Positions 23,940 to 33,072 are shown, numbered from the stretch's first letter. The stretch: 37,527 nucleotides of DNA from Gemmatimonadota bacterium (GCA_026706845.1 JAPOXY010000082.1:79779-117305); one strand, 5' to 3'. A program made the numbers and translations. Notes: a model not told the origin generated them from the sequence alone.

Positions 23940-24959
23940 ATGAAAGTAGCTGCAATATTTGGTGAACGCAAAGGCGGCGTAATAGACGTACCAGATCCAA
24001 AGCCAAAAGACAACTGGGTACTGGTAAAAATTCACGCCGCGCCGATGTGTACAGAATACAAAGGATTTACAGGCGGCAGAAAAACCACCTCTCTGGGACA
24101 CGAAGCAGCCGGTGAAGTCGTCCAAATCGCCCAACCCGGGCGCGTATCAGTAGGCGACCGCGTAGCCGTAATGCCCCAATATCCGTGTGGTACCTGCCCT
24201 CTCTGTGTCAGCGGCGATTATATCCACTGTCAGCAAAGCGCAAACTTTGCCGAATTCACGGGCGGAAACGAAGGCCGAGCCACCATGGCGCAGTACCTCT
24301 TAAAACCCGACTGGTTACTCCCAAAAATTCCCGACGACGTCTCTTACGAACACGGGGGAATGGCCTGCTGTGGTCTGGGACCCACATTTGGCGCCATACA
24401 GCGCATGCAAGTAAACGCCTACGACACATTCATGGTCACCGGACTCGGTCCCGTAGGACTTGGAGGCGTAATCAACGGCAAACACCTGGGCGCGCGCGTA
24501 ATAGCCGTAGATATCAACCCCTGGAGGCGCGAAAAAGCAATCGAACTGGGTGCAGACGAAGCAATCGACCCGCTCAAAGAAAACGCCCTGCAACAAATAA
24601 TGGACCTCACCAACGGCGTTGGCGTAGATGCCGCCGTAGATTGCTCGGGCGCCGTATCCGCACACCGGCTGTGCATCGACGCTGCGCGACGGCGCGGACA
24701 GGTGGCATTCGTTGGCGAATGCGGAGAAGACACCCCCTTGCGAATCAGCCAGGACATGATCCGAAAAGGCATCACACTCGTCGGCTCCTGGCATTACAAC
24801 TTAAAAGACGTACCAAAACTCATGCAAGTCGTCCGCGCAAACACAGACAAATTGAATCGGATGATCTCACATATATTCTCACTCGAAGACGTACAAAAAG
24901 CCTGGGAATTGCAAACCACAGGCGCGTGTGCAAAAGTCGTATTAAAACCGTGGGCGTGA
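23940..24959 (+). CDS. zinc-dependent alcohol dehydrogenase (MDR superfamily)
   Basis: 339 residues from ATG 23940 with GGAGG upstream. The catalytic-zinc ligand C37 (PMCTEYKG) and H54-E55 (SLGHEAAGEV) are present. The structural-zinc cysteines lie in CGTCPLCVSGDYIHC (C83, C86, C89, C97). The cofactor turn is GLGPVGLGG, followed by VIAVDINPWRR, in which Asp suggests NAD preference. It resembles sorbitol/threonine-type dehydrogenases oxidising a secondary hydroxyl. It forms a rightward operon with the oxidoreductase that starts 15 bases after its stop. Confidence 0.9.
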   Translation: MKVAAIFGERKGGVIDVPDPKPKDNWVLVKIHAAPMCTEYKGFTGGRKTTSLGHEAAGEVVQIAQPGRVSVGDRVAVMPQYPCGTCPLCVSGDYIHCQQSANFAEFTGGNEGRATMAQYLLKPDWLLPKIPDDVSYEHGGMACCGLGPTFGAIQRMQVNAYDTFMVTGLGPVGLGGVINGKHLGARVIAVDINPWRREKAIELGADEAIDPLKENALQQIMDLTNGVGVDAAVDCSGAVSAHRLCIDAARRRGQVAFVGECGEDTPLRISQDMIRKGITLVGSWHYNLKDVPKLMQVVRANTDKLNRMISHIFSLEDVQKAWELQTTGACAKVVLKPWA

Positions 24960-24974
24960 AGGAGGAAGAACTCA

Positions 24975-25997
24975 ATGCTTAAATGTGCAATAATCGGCGT
25001 AAGTGGCGGACGCGCGCGGGGATTGGCAGAAGCGTATCAACACTTAACACACGGCAAACTCGCCGCAATCTCCACGCGAACAGAAGAAAACCTGCACGCA
25101 TTTGGCGATACATTTGACGTCGATACGCGGTATTTGGACTATCGGGAAATGTTTGAAAAAGAACAGCCAGACCTGGTACACGTAAACACCCCGCCCAGTG
25201 TGCGACTGGAAGTATTCGAAGCCGCGGAAAACGCCGGAGTACCCGCTGTCCTCGTGGAAAAACCCATAGCAATTCAAGGAGAAGACTGGCGCGCAATCAA
25301 AAACTTTACAACAACCGCAAAAACCAAAATCGCGGTAAATCACCAGCTCCACTTTCACCCGCGCAGGCAGCAATTGCAAAATATCGTACAGGAAGGAAAA
25401 ATCGGCGACGTGCGATTTATCGAATCAAGCTGCGGCATGAACCTGGCGTATCAGGGCACACACGCGCTACAATCCATTGCCGCCTTCCATCCAGATGGCC
25501 TCCCCATAAAAGTAATGGGACAAGCCTCTGGCACAGACGGCCTGGAAGACACGCCCAAAAAACATTTCGCGCCCGACCAGTGCATCGGAGCAATAGAATA
25601 CGCCGATGGCCTGCGCGCCCAACTCATCTCGGGACCATTTGCCCCGCGCGTAACAAACGAAGACCGCACCAATGTCCACAAGCGCATCGCCGCCTATGGC
25701 ACGCGGGGATATGTACACTGGACCATGTGGTCGTGGGAGGTGGGTATCGATGGCCATATAGAGCGGGGTACCCACGAATACCCGGACGAAGACATACTCG
25801 GACAAGCCGCCATGACAGACGCCATGCTACAATGGATAGAAAACGACGCAAAAGTCCATCCTCTGAACCTCGACCTCGCCTTGCGCGACTTCAACATCAT
25901 CCTGGGAATCTACACAAGCGCGCTGGAACATCGGCCCGTAGAACTCCCCTGCGAACCAGCAGATAATCTGATAGATGCCTTGAGAACGCGCCTTTAG
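24975..25997 (+). CDS. Gfo/Idh/MocA family oxidoreductase
   Basis: 340 residues; GGAGG precedes ATG 24975. The cofactor turn is IIGVSGGRARGLA (modified glycine pattern), with LVEKPIAI as the EKP motif and VNHQLHFHPRR in the substrate region. AYQGTHALQSIAAF replaces the more usual GSHxxD active-site helix. The C-terminal part GTRGYVHWTMWSWEVGIDG is unusual in its aromatic content. It probably works with the alcohol dehydrogenase encoded just before it. It ends 6 bases before the stop of the convergent epimerase gene. Confidence 0.85.
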   Translation: MLKCAIIGVSGGRARGLAEAYQHLTHGKLAAISTRTEENLHAFGDTFDVDTRYLDYREMFEKEQPDLVHVNTPPSVRLEVFEAAENAGVPAVLVEKPIAIQGEDWRAIKNFTTTAKTKIAVNHQLHFHPRRQQLQNIVQEGKIGDVRFIESSCGMNLAYQGTHALQSIAAFHPDGLPIKVMGQASGTDGLEDTPKKHFAPDQCIGAIEYADGLRAQLISGPFAPRVTNEDRTNVHKRIAAYGTRGYVHWTMWSWEVGIDGHIERGTHEYPDEDILGQAAMTDAMLQWIENDAKVHPLNLDLALRDFNIILGIYTSALEHRPVELPCEPADNLIDALRTRL

Positions 25998-26003
25998 AAC
26001 TTC

Positions 26004-27011
26004 TCAATCCCAGGTATAATCCGTCGCGCCTTCTTCACACGCAAAAGCCGACTCAATCATCGCATTCAAATCGCCTTGCGGACGATAATCAATCAGACTC
26101 TTCGCCTTGCCAATCGCATGATCATACATATACTGTAGCGGAACCCTGAACTCAAGCAAATCAACCCCTCTTCTTTCTGCAATCAACCGCGCCCCTTCGG
26201 TAAAAGGAAATGGCTCTGGCGCGCCGGCATTAAACGACTCGCCCAGCGCCGCGCCAGAGTTCATCGCACAAACCAGACAATGGGCAATATCGCGGGCATC
26301 CTGCGGTTGATAAAGCCATGGGCGTCCGTCCTCATCCGTAATACTACACGGTTGCTGCGGAGACGCCGCCTTCGCTTCGATATCGTGCCAGAGTTCAGTA
26401 CCATCTGCCATATAGAGTTCAGTACCGGGTCTTTCCTGACTTTTCTTCAACAAATTGACCACGCGCGCAACACTGAACTGATTCAAAATCTTGGTCCCGG
26501 ACAAAACGTGACTCGGGCGCACAATAGAATAGCGCAAACCCGTCTCTCGATTCGCGCGTTCTGCCATCACCTCGCCGAAATACTTGGACATAGAATACTC
26601 GCCATCCGGCCGTTTGGGATGCAATTCATCCACCGGGTGATAAGCACACGGAACATTTTCGCCATTATTGGGAAACACGCCCGAAGAACTGGTATAAACA
26701 TAGCGTTCAAGCCGGTCTGCAACGCCCTCACACGCGCGTGTAACCTGGAGATTGATCTGATTATTGAGTTCAAAATGCGGACCGACGAGATTGGCAGTGT
26801 GAATAACCGCGTCCACGCCCTCGACAGCATCTTTAACATAAGATAAATCCGTCAAATCCCCCTCGCGCAACTCAATATCGACACCGTCGAGACGGCTGCG
26901 CGCGGGATCATCGGGAAGAATCGTCCCCCGAACTTCGCAATTCTGGTCGAGCAACTGGCGCACCAGCCGGCAACCAACCTGTCCGGCGGCACCTGTAACG
27001 AGAACTTTCAT
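26004..27011 (-). CDS. NAD-dependent epimerase/dehydratase (extended SDR)
   Basis: 335 residues from ATG 27011 with AGGAG upstream. The open frame extends to 27383 inside the PhyH gene, but that part has no family similarity. Cofactor turn VTGAAGQVGCRL (GxxGxxG) at the N-terminus, EGDLTD, VIHTANLVGP, SSSGVFP and the catalytic YSMSK are all present. VRPSHVLSGT follows in the substrate domain. Such enzymes epimerise, dehydrate or reduce nucleotide sugars or related compounds. It starts 10 bases after the stop of the PhyH gene on the same strand, so the two are coexpressed. Confidence 0.87.
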   Translation of the reverse strand: MKVLVTGAAGQVGCRLVRQLLDQNCEVRGTILPDDPARSRLDGVDIELREGDLTDLSYVKDAVEGVDAVIHTANLVGPHFELNNQINLQVTRACEGVADRLERYVYTSSSGVFPNNGENVPCAYHPVDELHPKRPDGEYSMSKYFGEVMAERANRETGLRYSIVRPSHVLSGTKILNQFSVARVVNLLKKSQERPGTELYMADGTELWHDIEAKAASPQQPCSITDEDGRPWLYQPQDARDIAHCLVCAMNSGAALGESFNAGAPEPFPFTEGARLIAERRGVDLLEFRVPLQYMYDHAIGKAKSLIDYRPQGDLNAMIESAFACEEGATDYTWD

Positions 27012-27021
27012 AAAAACTCCT

Positions 27022-27825
27022 TTACATAGAACCCCTTGTTTGATACGCATCTGCCCTTGCTTGCCGCGCCGTCTGTTTATTTTGTTGCCAATATGCATCA
27101 ACGGGCTTATCGCGCGTCTGGGGTGGCGTCCTGAACGTAAGCGTATAAGCCCTCCGCGGAACATCTGTGCGATTTGGCTCTGCGTAGTGAAGCATATAAC
27201 ACGCGTGAAGCGAAGCCCCGCCAGCCGCAACAGGACAGGGAACCGCCCGCGCGGCATACTGTTCGGGATCATCAACCTCAAGACCGTGAATACGCGGATC
27301 CCGGTTAATACTGTGATGCGGCAAAACATCGAGCTTGTGGCTACCCGGAATAAACTGCAAACAGCCGGATTCCACCGTCGCATCGTCCAGCGGCATCCAA
27401 AAATTTACGCCCTTGTACGCCATGGTAGGATCGTGATACGCCTGATCCTGATGCCACGGCGTTGCCGCACCAATACGCGGCGGCTTGTAAATCATGTGTT
27501 CGCCATTCCTATCGAGCATATCAGAACCCAGCAACTGCCCCGCAATCGCCCGCGCATTGGCCAGATAGAGCGTATCTTTCAGTTCGGGCGCAAAACGGCT
27601 GGGACCGAGCATTTGCGGAAGGCGTGGTTGATCATCCTCATCTGTACCCGCCAGATCAAATTGACTCCCCTGATCCCAACCCGTGCGATCCGAAAAAAGT
27701 CGATCGTAAATCTCCCGAAGCTGTTCCACCTCCTCCTCTGTCGTAATCGCATTGAGAACGAGGAACCCATCCTCGTGAAATGAATGAACTTGTTCCTGTG
27801 AAAGAGAAATTGTTGGCTCTGGCAT
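27022..27825 (-). CDS. phytanoyl-CoA dioxygenase (PhyH) family protein
   Basis: 267 residues from ATG 27825; GAGGAGG lies seven bases upstream, and the frame open to 27870 lacks a site. Iron ligands are H125-Q-D127 (WHQDQAYHD) and H213 (MLHYAEPNRTDVPRRA), with the arginine in the PRRA segment. MIYKPPRIGAATPWHQD and GCLQFIPGSHK are characteristic. It is the first gene of a leftward operon with the epimerase. The 153 bases to the divergent sulfatase start contain the promoters of both units. Confidence 0.9.
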   Translation of the reverse strand: MPEPTISLSQEQVHSFHEDGFLVLNAITTEEEVEQLREIYDRLFSDRTGWDQGSQFDLAGTDEDDQPRLPQMLGPSRFAPELKDTLYLANARAIAGQLLGSDMLDRNGEHMIYKPPRIGAATPWHQDQAYHDPTMAYKGVNFWMPLDDATVESGCLQFIPGSHKLDVLPHHSINRDPRIHGLEVDDPEQYAARAVPCPVAAGGASLHACYMLHYAEPNRTDVPRRAYTLTFRTPPQTRDKPVDAYWQQNKQTARQARADAYQTRGSM

Positions 27826-27978
27826 CTGCGGCCTCCTCGCTATTGTTTGTGCGATGCAGAATAATGTCAACGGGCCGATCCGTCAAGCGGTTCTGATTAT
27901 CAGCGCGGAACACTTGCTAAGAAACAATTTTAAAGGTAAATTATCCCCTGAACGAACCAAAACAGAAAAGGAACATCT

Positions 27979-29451
27979 ATGCGCATCTTATACCTCGATC
28001 TCGACGCCTTAAATCCCACACACCTGGGCTGTTACGGATATCACCGCAACACATCGCCAACAATTGACAAAATCGCAGCCGAAGGCATTCGATTTAATCA
28101 AGTCTATACAACAGACGCGCCCTGCTTGCCATCGCGCACCGCATTTTACTCCGGGCAATTCGGCATTCATTCGGGCGTCGTAGGACACGGCGGCACAGCA
28201 TCAGAGCGGCGCATAAATGGACCAAACCGCGGATTTCGAGATCGACTGGCAAACGAGGGACTGGCTGGATTCCTGCAGCGTCGGGGCTTAAAAACATCCA
28301 TGATCAGCCCCTTTGGACAGCGGCATGCCGCGTGGCATTTTTACGCCGGCTTCAACGAAATACACAACACCGGCAAAGGCGGCATGGAATCAGCCGAAGA
28401 AGTAACACCCGTAGTCGAAAAATGGCTGAATGATAATGCCGCGGACGACAACTGGTTTTTGCACATCAACTACTGGGATGTACACACCCCCTATCGCGCG
28501 CCAGCAGAATACGGCGAACCCTTTGCCGATGATCCTCTCCCAGACTGGCTAACACCCGAATTGCTGGAAGAACACAAAAAACTCGTCGGACCCCACACCG
28601 CGCAGGACATCATGATGTGGGACGACCGTCCCAATCCCCGCTTTCCCCGGCACCCCGGGCGCCTGGACAACATGGACGACCTGCGGCGGATGATCGACGG
28701 ATACGACACCGCAATCCGGTACGTAGATGATCAAATCGCCATCATTGTGGGCATATTGGAAGACAAAGGCGTGCTGGACGACACCGCGATCATCATCAGC
28801 GCGGATCACGGCGAAAACATGGGCGAACTCGGCATATACGGCGAACACGGAACAGCCGACCAGGCGACCTGCCATATACCGATGATCGTAAAGTGGCCCG
28901 GCGGACAATCTGGAATCACAGACGAGGGCCTGCATTACAATATTGATTTAGCTCCCACATTAGCCGATCTTTTAGGCGGGCAAAAACAAGCGTTGTGGGA
29001 TGGCGAAAGTTACGCCCCTGTCATCACCGAAGGTACAGATGCCGGGCGCAGCGAATTGATCCTGAGCCAGTGCGCGCACGTATGCCAGCGAGCTGTCCGC
29101 TTTGACGACTGGATTTACATCCGCACCTATCACGATGGATATCGGCTCTACCCACGCGAACTGCTATTTAACCTATCAGACGACCCCTGGGAAATGCGCG
29201 ACGTAGCGGCGGAAAACCCCGATATATGCCGCGAGGCTGCGTATCGCCTCATGAACTGGCACGACCACATGATGGAAACCATGCCGCGACCCTACGACAA
29301 CGATCCCCTCTGGACAGTCATGCAAGAAGGCGGACCAATGCACACCTGGGGAGCTTTCGAAGACTATTGCGATCGCCTTGCAGAAACCGACCGTGCAGAA
29401 GGCGCCGTCTTACTGCGCGAAAAATTTGGAAACAAATACCGCCATCCATAA
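27979..29451 (+). CDS. sulfatase (formylglycine-dependent type)
   Basis: 490 residues. The signature C49-L-P-S-R53 (DAPCLPSRTAFYSGQ) is the CxPxR site whose cysteine is converted to formylglycine. Metal ligands are visible near the N-terminus (D7, D9) and at D276-H277 (SADHGENMG). The enzyme should hydrolyse sulfate esters, probably of polysaccharides or small sulfated compounds. No signal peptide is evident, which suggests a cytoplasmic location or another export route. A formylglycine-generating or anaerobic maturase gene is not in the window. It starts a rightward operon with a PhyH gene 17 bases downstream. AAGGA precedes the start. Confidence 0.9.
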   Translation: MRILYLDLDALNPTHLGCYGYHRNTSPTIDKIAAEGIRFNQVYTTDAPCLPSRTAFYSGQFGIHSGVVGHGGTASERRINGPNRGFRDRLANEGLAGFLQRRGLKTSMISPFGQRHAAWHFYAGFNEIHNTGKGGMESAEEVTPVVEKWLNDNAADDNWFLHINYWDVHTPYRAPAEYGEPFADDPLPDWLTPELLEEHKKLVGPHTAQDIMMWDDRPNPRFPRHPGRLDNMDDLRRMIDGYDTAIRYVDDQIAIIVGILEDKGVLDDTAIIISADHGENMGELGIYGEHGTADQATCHIPMIVKWPGGQSGITDEGLHYNIDLAPTLADLLGGQKQALWDGESYAPVITEGTDAGRSELILSQCAHVCQRAVRFDDWIYIRTYHDGYRLYPRELLFNLSDDPWEMRDVAAENPDICREAAYRLMNWHDHMMETMPRPYDNDPLWTVMQEGGPMHTWGAFEDYCDRLAETDRAEGAVLLREKFGNKYRHP

Positions 29452-29467
29452 AAGTAAGGAGTAAACC

Positions 29468-30334
29468 ATGCTCACCCAGAAACAAATTGCGTTTTATCAC
29501 GAACACGGATATCTCGGTGTGGAGAACGTGCTCAGTGAAGACGAGGTCAATAACCTGCGTCGGGTAACCGATGAATATGTGGAAAAATCGCGGGAGGTCA
29601 CCGAACACACCGAAGTATTCGACCTCGAACCCGGGCACACGCCCGAAAACCCAAAACTGAGACGCCTGAAAAGTCCGATCCTGCTCCATGAAGTATATCG
29701 CAAGACCCTGCATCACGAGAAAATTTTGGGCATCGTATCGCAATTGATCGGATATGGCCTGCGGTGCAATGGCAACAAGCTCAACATGAAACAACCCGGC
29801 TACGGCAGCCCGGTTGAGTGGCATCAGGACTGGGCATTTTATCCGCATAGCAACGACGATTTGCTCGCTGTGGGCATAGTGCTCGACGACATGACAGAAG
29901 AAAATGGCCCCTTGCTCGTCATTCCCGGCTCGCACAGAGGACCGGTGTATGACCATCACCTCGACGGCCATTTTTGCGGCGCCGTAACCGACTCCACCTT
30001 TAGCGACAAAGGTGCCGTACCCGTAATGGTCAAAGCAGGCGGCATCACAATCCATCACGTACGCATGCTACACGGGTCAGTATCCAATACATCCGACAAA
30101 CCCCGCCGACTGCTCCTATTTCAATACTGCGCGATCGATGCATATCCCCTATCGGGCCTGAACAACTGGGATTTGTTCAATGAAACAATCGTGCGCGGCG
30201 AGCCGACCAACATCCCGCGCGTGGAAGCCGTACCCGTGCGAATGCCATGGCCTGGCGCACTCCGAAGCGGATCCATTTACGAATCGCAAACCGTAATAAA
30301 AGAATCGAAATTTACCCAAACACAATACAAATAA
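29468..30334 (+). CDS. phytanoyl-CoA dioxygenase (PhyH) family protein
   Basis: 288 residues with AAGGAG before ATG 29468. Iron ligands are H119-Q-D121 (EWHQDWAFYP) and H202 (RMLHGSVSNTSDKPRR), and R213 is the probable 2-oxoglutarate ligand. ENGPLLVIPGSHRGPVYDHH is a conserved loop. The gene is coupled to the sulfatase before it, so its substrate may be a desulfated product, or the two may act in the same degradation route (inference). It ends 9 bases before the stop of the convergent UPF0145 gene. Confidence 0.9.
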   Translation: MLTQKQIAFYHEHGYLGVENVLSEDEVNNLRRVTDEYVEKSREVTEHTEVFDLEPGHTPENPKLRRLKSPILLHEVYRKTLHHEKILGIVSQLIGYGLRCNGNKLNMKQPGYGSPVEWHQDWAFYPHSNDDLLAVGIVLDDMTEENGPLLVIPGSHRGPVYDHHLDGHFCGAVTDSTFSDKGAVPVMVKAGGITIHHVRMLHGSVSNTSDKPRRLLLFQYCAIDAYPLSGLNNWDLFNETIVRGEPTNIPRVEAVPVRMPWPGALRSGSIYESQTVIKESKFTQTQYK

Positions 30335-30342
30335 CGAACGTC

Positions 30343-30663
30343 TCAATCCCGATAAGTAACAGCCGTGCCACTGGCACTGACCATAAGCATACTGCCCTCG
30401 CCAACCGTATCGTAGTCGAGATCCACGCCAATGACGGCATTGGCACCCATACCGCGTGCCTGTTCGACCATTTCCTCGATGGCGAGATCTTTGGCTCTGC
30501 GGAGTTCTGACTCATACGCGGCTGAACGCCCGCCGACAATATCGCGGAGACTCGCAAAGATATCTTTGAAAAAATTGGCACCCAAAATAGCTTCACCCGT
30601 CACAATACCCTGATAGCTATCAACAGTTTTCCCTTCAATATTGGGGGTTGTCAACACGAGCAT
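30343..30663 (-). CDS. UPF0145 (YbjQ) family protein
   Basis: 106 residues, the usual length of the family. [43 protein letters not shown], described here only by its ends, is the conserved first half. It is followed by [18 protein letters not shown] and a beta-rich end. The family is annotated as putative heavy-metal-binding from structural work, and its cell role is unclear. AAAGGAGG precedes the start. It is a single gene, divergent from the PhyH gene at 30776. Confidence 0.9.
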   Translation of the reverse strand: MLVLTTPNIEGKTVDSYQGIVTGEAILGANFFKDIFASLRDIVGGRSAAYESELRRAKDLAIEEMVEQARGMGANAVIGVDLDYDTVGEGSMLMVSASGTAVTYRD

Positions 30664-30775
30664 AAAAGCCTCCTTTTATATTGTTTTCCGATAGTTTCAT
30701 CGAAAAATATCTCATTGTACACAATCAGGCAAGGGCTAAGGTCTAAAACAACATTCAAAAAACAGGAGCTTTGAC

Positions 30776-31594
30776 ATGAACCACGTGAGCAAATCCATGC
30801 GGCAACAGTGGCAGGAACAGGGATATTTACATCTCAAAAATGTAATCCCCAAAGACGAAGCAGCGGAATATCTCGACGCGGCCAACGAAGTGATCGCGAA
30901 GTACGAAGCCAAATATCCCGAAGTGCTCGAAAAAGGCGTCTATACCATCATCCAAACGCTCTTCCGAACGAGTCGAATTGACGGATTAATGGACCACCCC
31001 AACTTATTTGGCACCATCCTCGACCTGATGGGACCTTATATCCAGATCATGGGATCGCAAATCTACGTGCGCTATCCAAATGACAAAACCGATAACTTGA
31101 TCGGCTGGCACACCGATGCTGGACGCTCACTGGCACAAATTCGGGTCACGCCAGACAGCCTACCATTAAACTTCAAAATTCAGTTCTTCCTCACCGATAT
31201 ACCACACGAAAATTGTGCAAACTTCTGTGTGGTACCCGGCAGCCATCGCCGCCCAATGCCCAAAGGGTCGCGCAATGAAACACCGCCCGGCGCAATACAA
31301 CTCATTGCCGAAGCGGGAGATTGCGCGATATTCCCCAACACCCTGTGGCACGCGGTCGCGCCAAATCACACAGACGTCGTGCGGCGCAGCATCACCTTCC
31401 GGTATGGCCAAATGTGGTGCAGACCTTACGATTACGAAAAGTGCCCCGAAGAAGTTCTATCGCGCATGACACCCCGCCGCCGTCGGTTAATGGGCGATCT
31501 GGGCAAAAACTATACGGCAACAGATTATTTCAAGCCATCCGATCAGATAAAAGTCATCATGGATGGCCTGGACTTTAAGTGTCCCAATGCTTAA
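30776..31594 (+). CDS. phytanoyl-CoA dioxygenase (PhyH) family protein
   Basis: 272 residues from ATG 30776 after AGGAG. Iron ligands are H112-T-D114 (GWHTDAGRS) and H192 (TLWHAVAPNHTDVVRRS), with R203 for 2-oxoglutarate. CVVPGSHRRPMP is the usual loop. The HTD variant of HxD and the IQIMGSQIYVRYP strand distinguish it from the other five copies. It is probably monocistronic: a strong terminator follows the stop at once. Confidence 0.9.
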   Translation: MNHVSKSMRQQWQEQGYLHLKNVIPKDEAAEYLDAANEVIAKYEAKYPEVLEKGVYTIIQTLFRTSRIDGLMDHPNLFGTILDLMGPYIQIMGSQIYVRYPNDKTDNLIGWHTDAGRSLAQIRVTPDSLPLNFKIQFFLTDIPHENCANFCVVPGSHRRPMPKGSRNETPPGAIQLIAEAGDCAIFPNTLWHAVAPNHTDVVRRSITFRYGQMWCRPYDYEKCPEEVLSRMTPRRRRLMGDLGKNYTATDYFKPSDQIKVIMDGLDFKCPNA

Positions 31595-31599
31595 AGCAT

Positions 31600-31630
31600 A
31601 AAAAAAGCCCCGGATTCCGGGGCTTTTTTT
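31600..31630. terminator. strong rho-independent terminator
   Basis: GCCCCGG (31607-31613), a 3-base loop and CCGGGGC (31617-31623), flanked by seven A and seven T. It lies six bases after the PhyH stop and insulates the sigma-factor gene from read-through. Confidence 0.92.
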
Positions 31631-31707
31631 ATGTCCATACGACACTTTCAGGATACAGACTCGTCTTTTATTAAAACACGCGTGTATTGATTTCTCGTGG
31701 AGCATTC

Positions 31708-33072
31708 GTGGAACAGATTGAAGACAGCGCGCTCATCGCTCAAATTCTGGACGGCGACCGCAAAGCATTCGCAGTTCTGGTGCAACGCTATTCGCGATAT
31801 GTGTATGCCCAAATTGCCCAATCCATACGATTGGTTGATGACGTAGAAGACCTGGTCCAAATCGTATTTATCAAAGTGTACGAAAATCTGCATCAACTTC
31901 GCAAACCCGACCGATTTAGACCCTGGTTACACAGCATCATACGCAACGCCGTCAACTCCCATCATCGCCGTCGAGCCGTGCAATTGCGACTGGAAGAAAC
32001 ATTTTATCCAGAACCCGCAACGCACACTGAAGAAGAAATCAAACACGTTGTACGAGCCGCGCTACGCATCCTATCGGCTGAACATCGCCAGGTAATCGCC
32101 CATCACTATTTCAAAGGGTATTCTTATGCGGAAACAGCCGACCTCCTGAACCTCACGGTAGAAACCGTGCGCGGGCGTCTGAGGCGTGCGCGTCTCAAAT
32201 TGAAAGGAGAATTGCACAAAATGTCGGATATTCAAATGCAAACAACTGAACTGGACCGCGCGGACATGGACGCGCTCAAAAAAGTAATCGGTTTTGTAAG
32301 CGACGATGAAAAACGCCCGATCTTGCAGGGCGTATGTCTCGACACAGACGGTCGCGCAACTGCGACCAACGGACATATCATGATCATTCGCACATTGAAA
32401 AGCCTCTCGGAATTGGCCGCACCCATTGTCCTCGGACCCTGGCCAGACATCCAACTGCCCGAACAAGCCACATTGAAAATTGCGGAAGAAACCGCAGAAA
32501 TCCAGAGCAACGGCACAACCCTTCAGGTCCCCTTGATCGAAGGTCCTTATGTTAAATACGAACAGGTCATCCCGCAAGAAGATCCCACAATGCGAGTTTC
32601 TATCTCCTCGGCTCTTCTGGCACAAGCACTGAACTTACTACAAGAATTCATGGAAGCGCGGCATCCAGAGTCGGACCTGTGGCAATATCGCCCCCGGGTA
32701 GATCTACACCTCTCGCCACTGACCCAAACCATAACTTTTCTCACCTCACGGGACACGGGATATACCCGAGAGGACAATGGCAAATTCCAATATCTCCACG
32801 ACGCGAAAGATGACGACTCGCCAGGAGGCATTGCAGATTGGATATTTCAAGTGCCCCTCAATGCCAAATTTGAAACACCATCAGAAGACACACTCAGGGT
32901 CGCCGTGAACTTCGCGTATCTCAAAAAAATCCTGCATGCGCTGGACATTGAAGACAGCGATGAAATCACAATAGAATTTAGAGAACAGAGCAAAGCGATC
33001 ATCTTGCGCACATCCCTGAATGCGGAATGGCTGGCATTGCTAATGCCATTGAGACTGAAGTCAAAGGATTAA
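31708..33072 (+). CDS. ECF-type sigma-70 factor fused to a DNA polymerase III beta-clamp-like domain
   Basis: 454 residues from GTG 31708, which has GGAG five bases upstream; a TTG at 31687 is weaker. Residues about 20-87 are sigma region 2 (FAVLVQRYSRYVYAQIAQ, DDVEDLVQIVFIKVYENL, WLHSIIRNAVN). Residues about 120-168 are region 4 (LSAEHRQVIAHHYFKGYSYAETADLLNLTVETVRGRLRRAR in part). From about residue 185 the sequence follows the sliding clamp: RPILQGV (203-209), ATNGH (219-223), an internal alpha/beta repeat, YLKKILHALD, and MPLRL (446-450), the usual C-terminal clamp motif. The clamp part is about 270 residues against about 366 for DnaN. AAAGGAG at 32203-32209 precedes an in-frame ATG at 32221, so the clamp part might also be made alone. 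No anti-sigma gene is adjacent. Confidence 0.82.
   Translation: MEQIEDSALIAQILDGDRKAFAVLVQRYSRYVYAQIAQSIRLVDDVEDLVQIVFIKVYENLHQLRKPDRFRPWLHSIIRNAVNSHHRRRAVQLRLEETFYPEPATHTEEEIKHVVRAALRILSAEHRQVIAHHYFKGYSYAETADLLNLTVETVRGRLRRARLKLKGELHKMSDIQMQTTELDRADMDALKKVIGFVSDDEKRPILQGVCLDTDGRATATNGHIMIIRTLKSLSELAAPIVLGPWPDIQLPEQATLKIAEETAEIQSNGTTLQVPLIEGPYVKYEQVIPQEDPTMRVSISSALLAQALNLLQEFMEARHPESDLWQYRPRVDLHLSPLTQTITFLTSRDTGYTREDNGKFQYLHDAKDDDSPGGIADWIFQVPLNAKFETPSEDTLRVAVNFAYLKKILHALDIEDSDEITIEFREQSKAIILRTSLNAEWLALLMPLRLKSKD

Noticed and set aside
27012-27383. N-terminal extension of the epimerase up to 27383
   Set aside because: It overlaps the PhyH gene in another frame and has no ribosome-binding site. 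The Rossmann start at MKVLVTGAAGQVG fits ATG 27011.
29318-30058. 246-codon reverse-strand open frame
   Set aside because: It is a shadow of the sulfatase end and the PhyH gene; the forward frames carry conserved iron and sulfatase motifs.
31641-31665. ECF autoregulatory promoter before the sigma/clamp gene
   Set aside because: A CGTC at 31662-31665 suggests an ECF -10 box, but no GGAAC-type -35 box lies at the right distance, so I do not call it.
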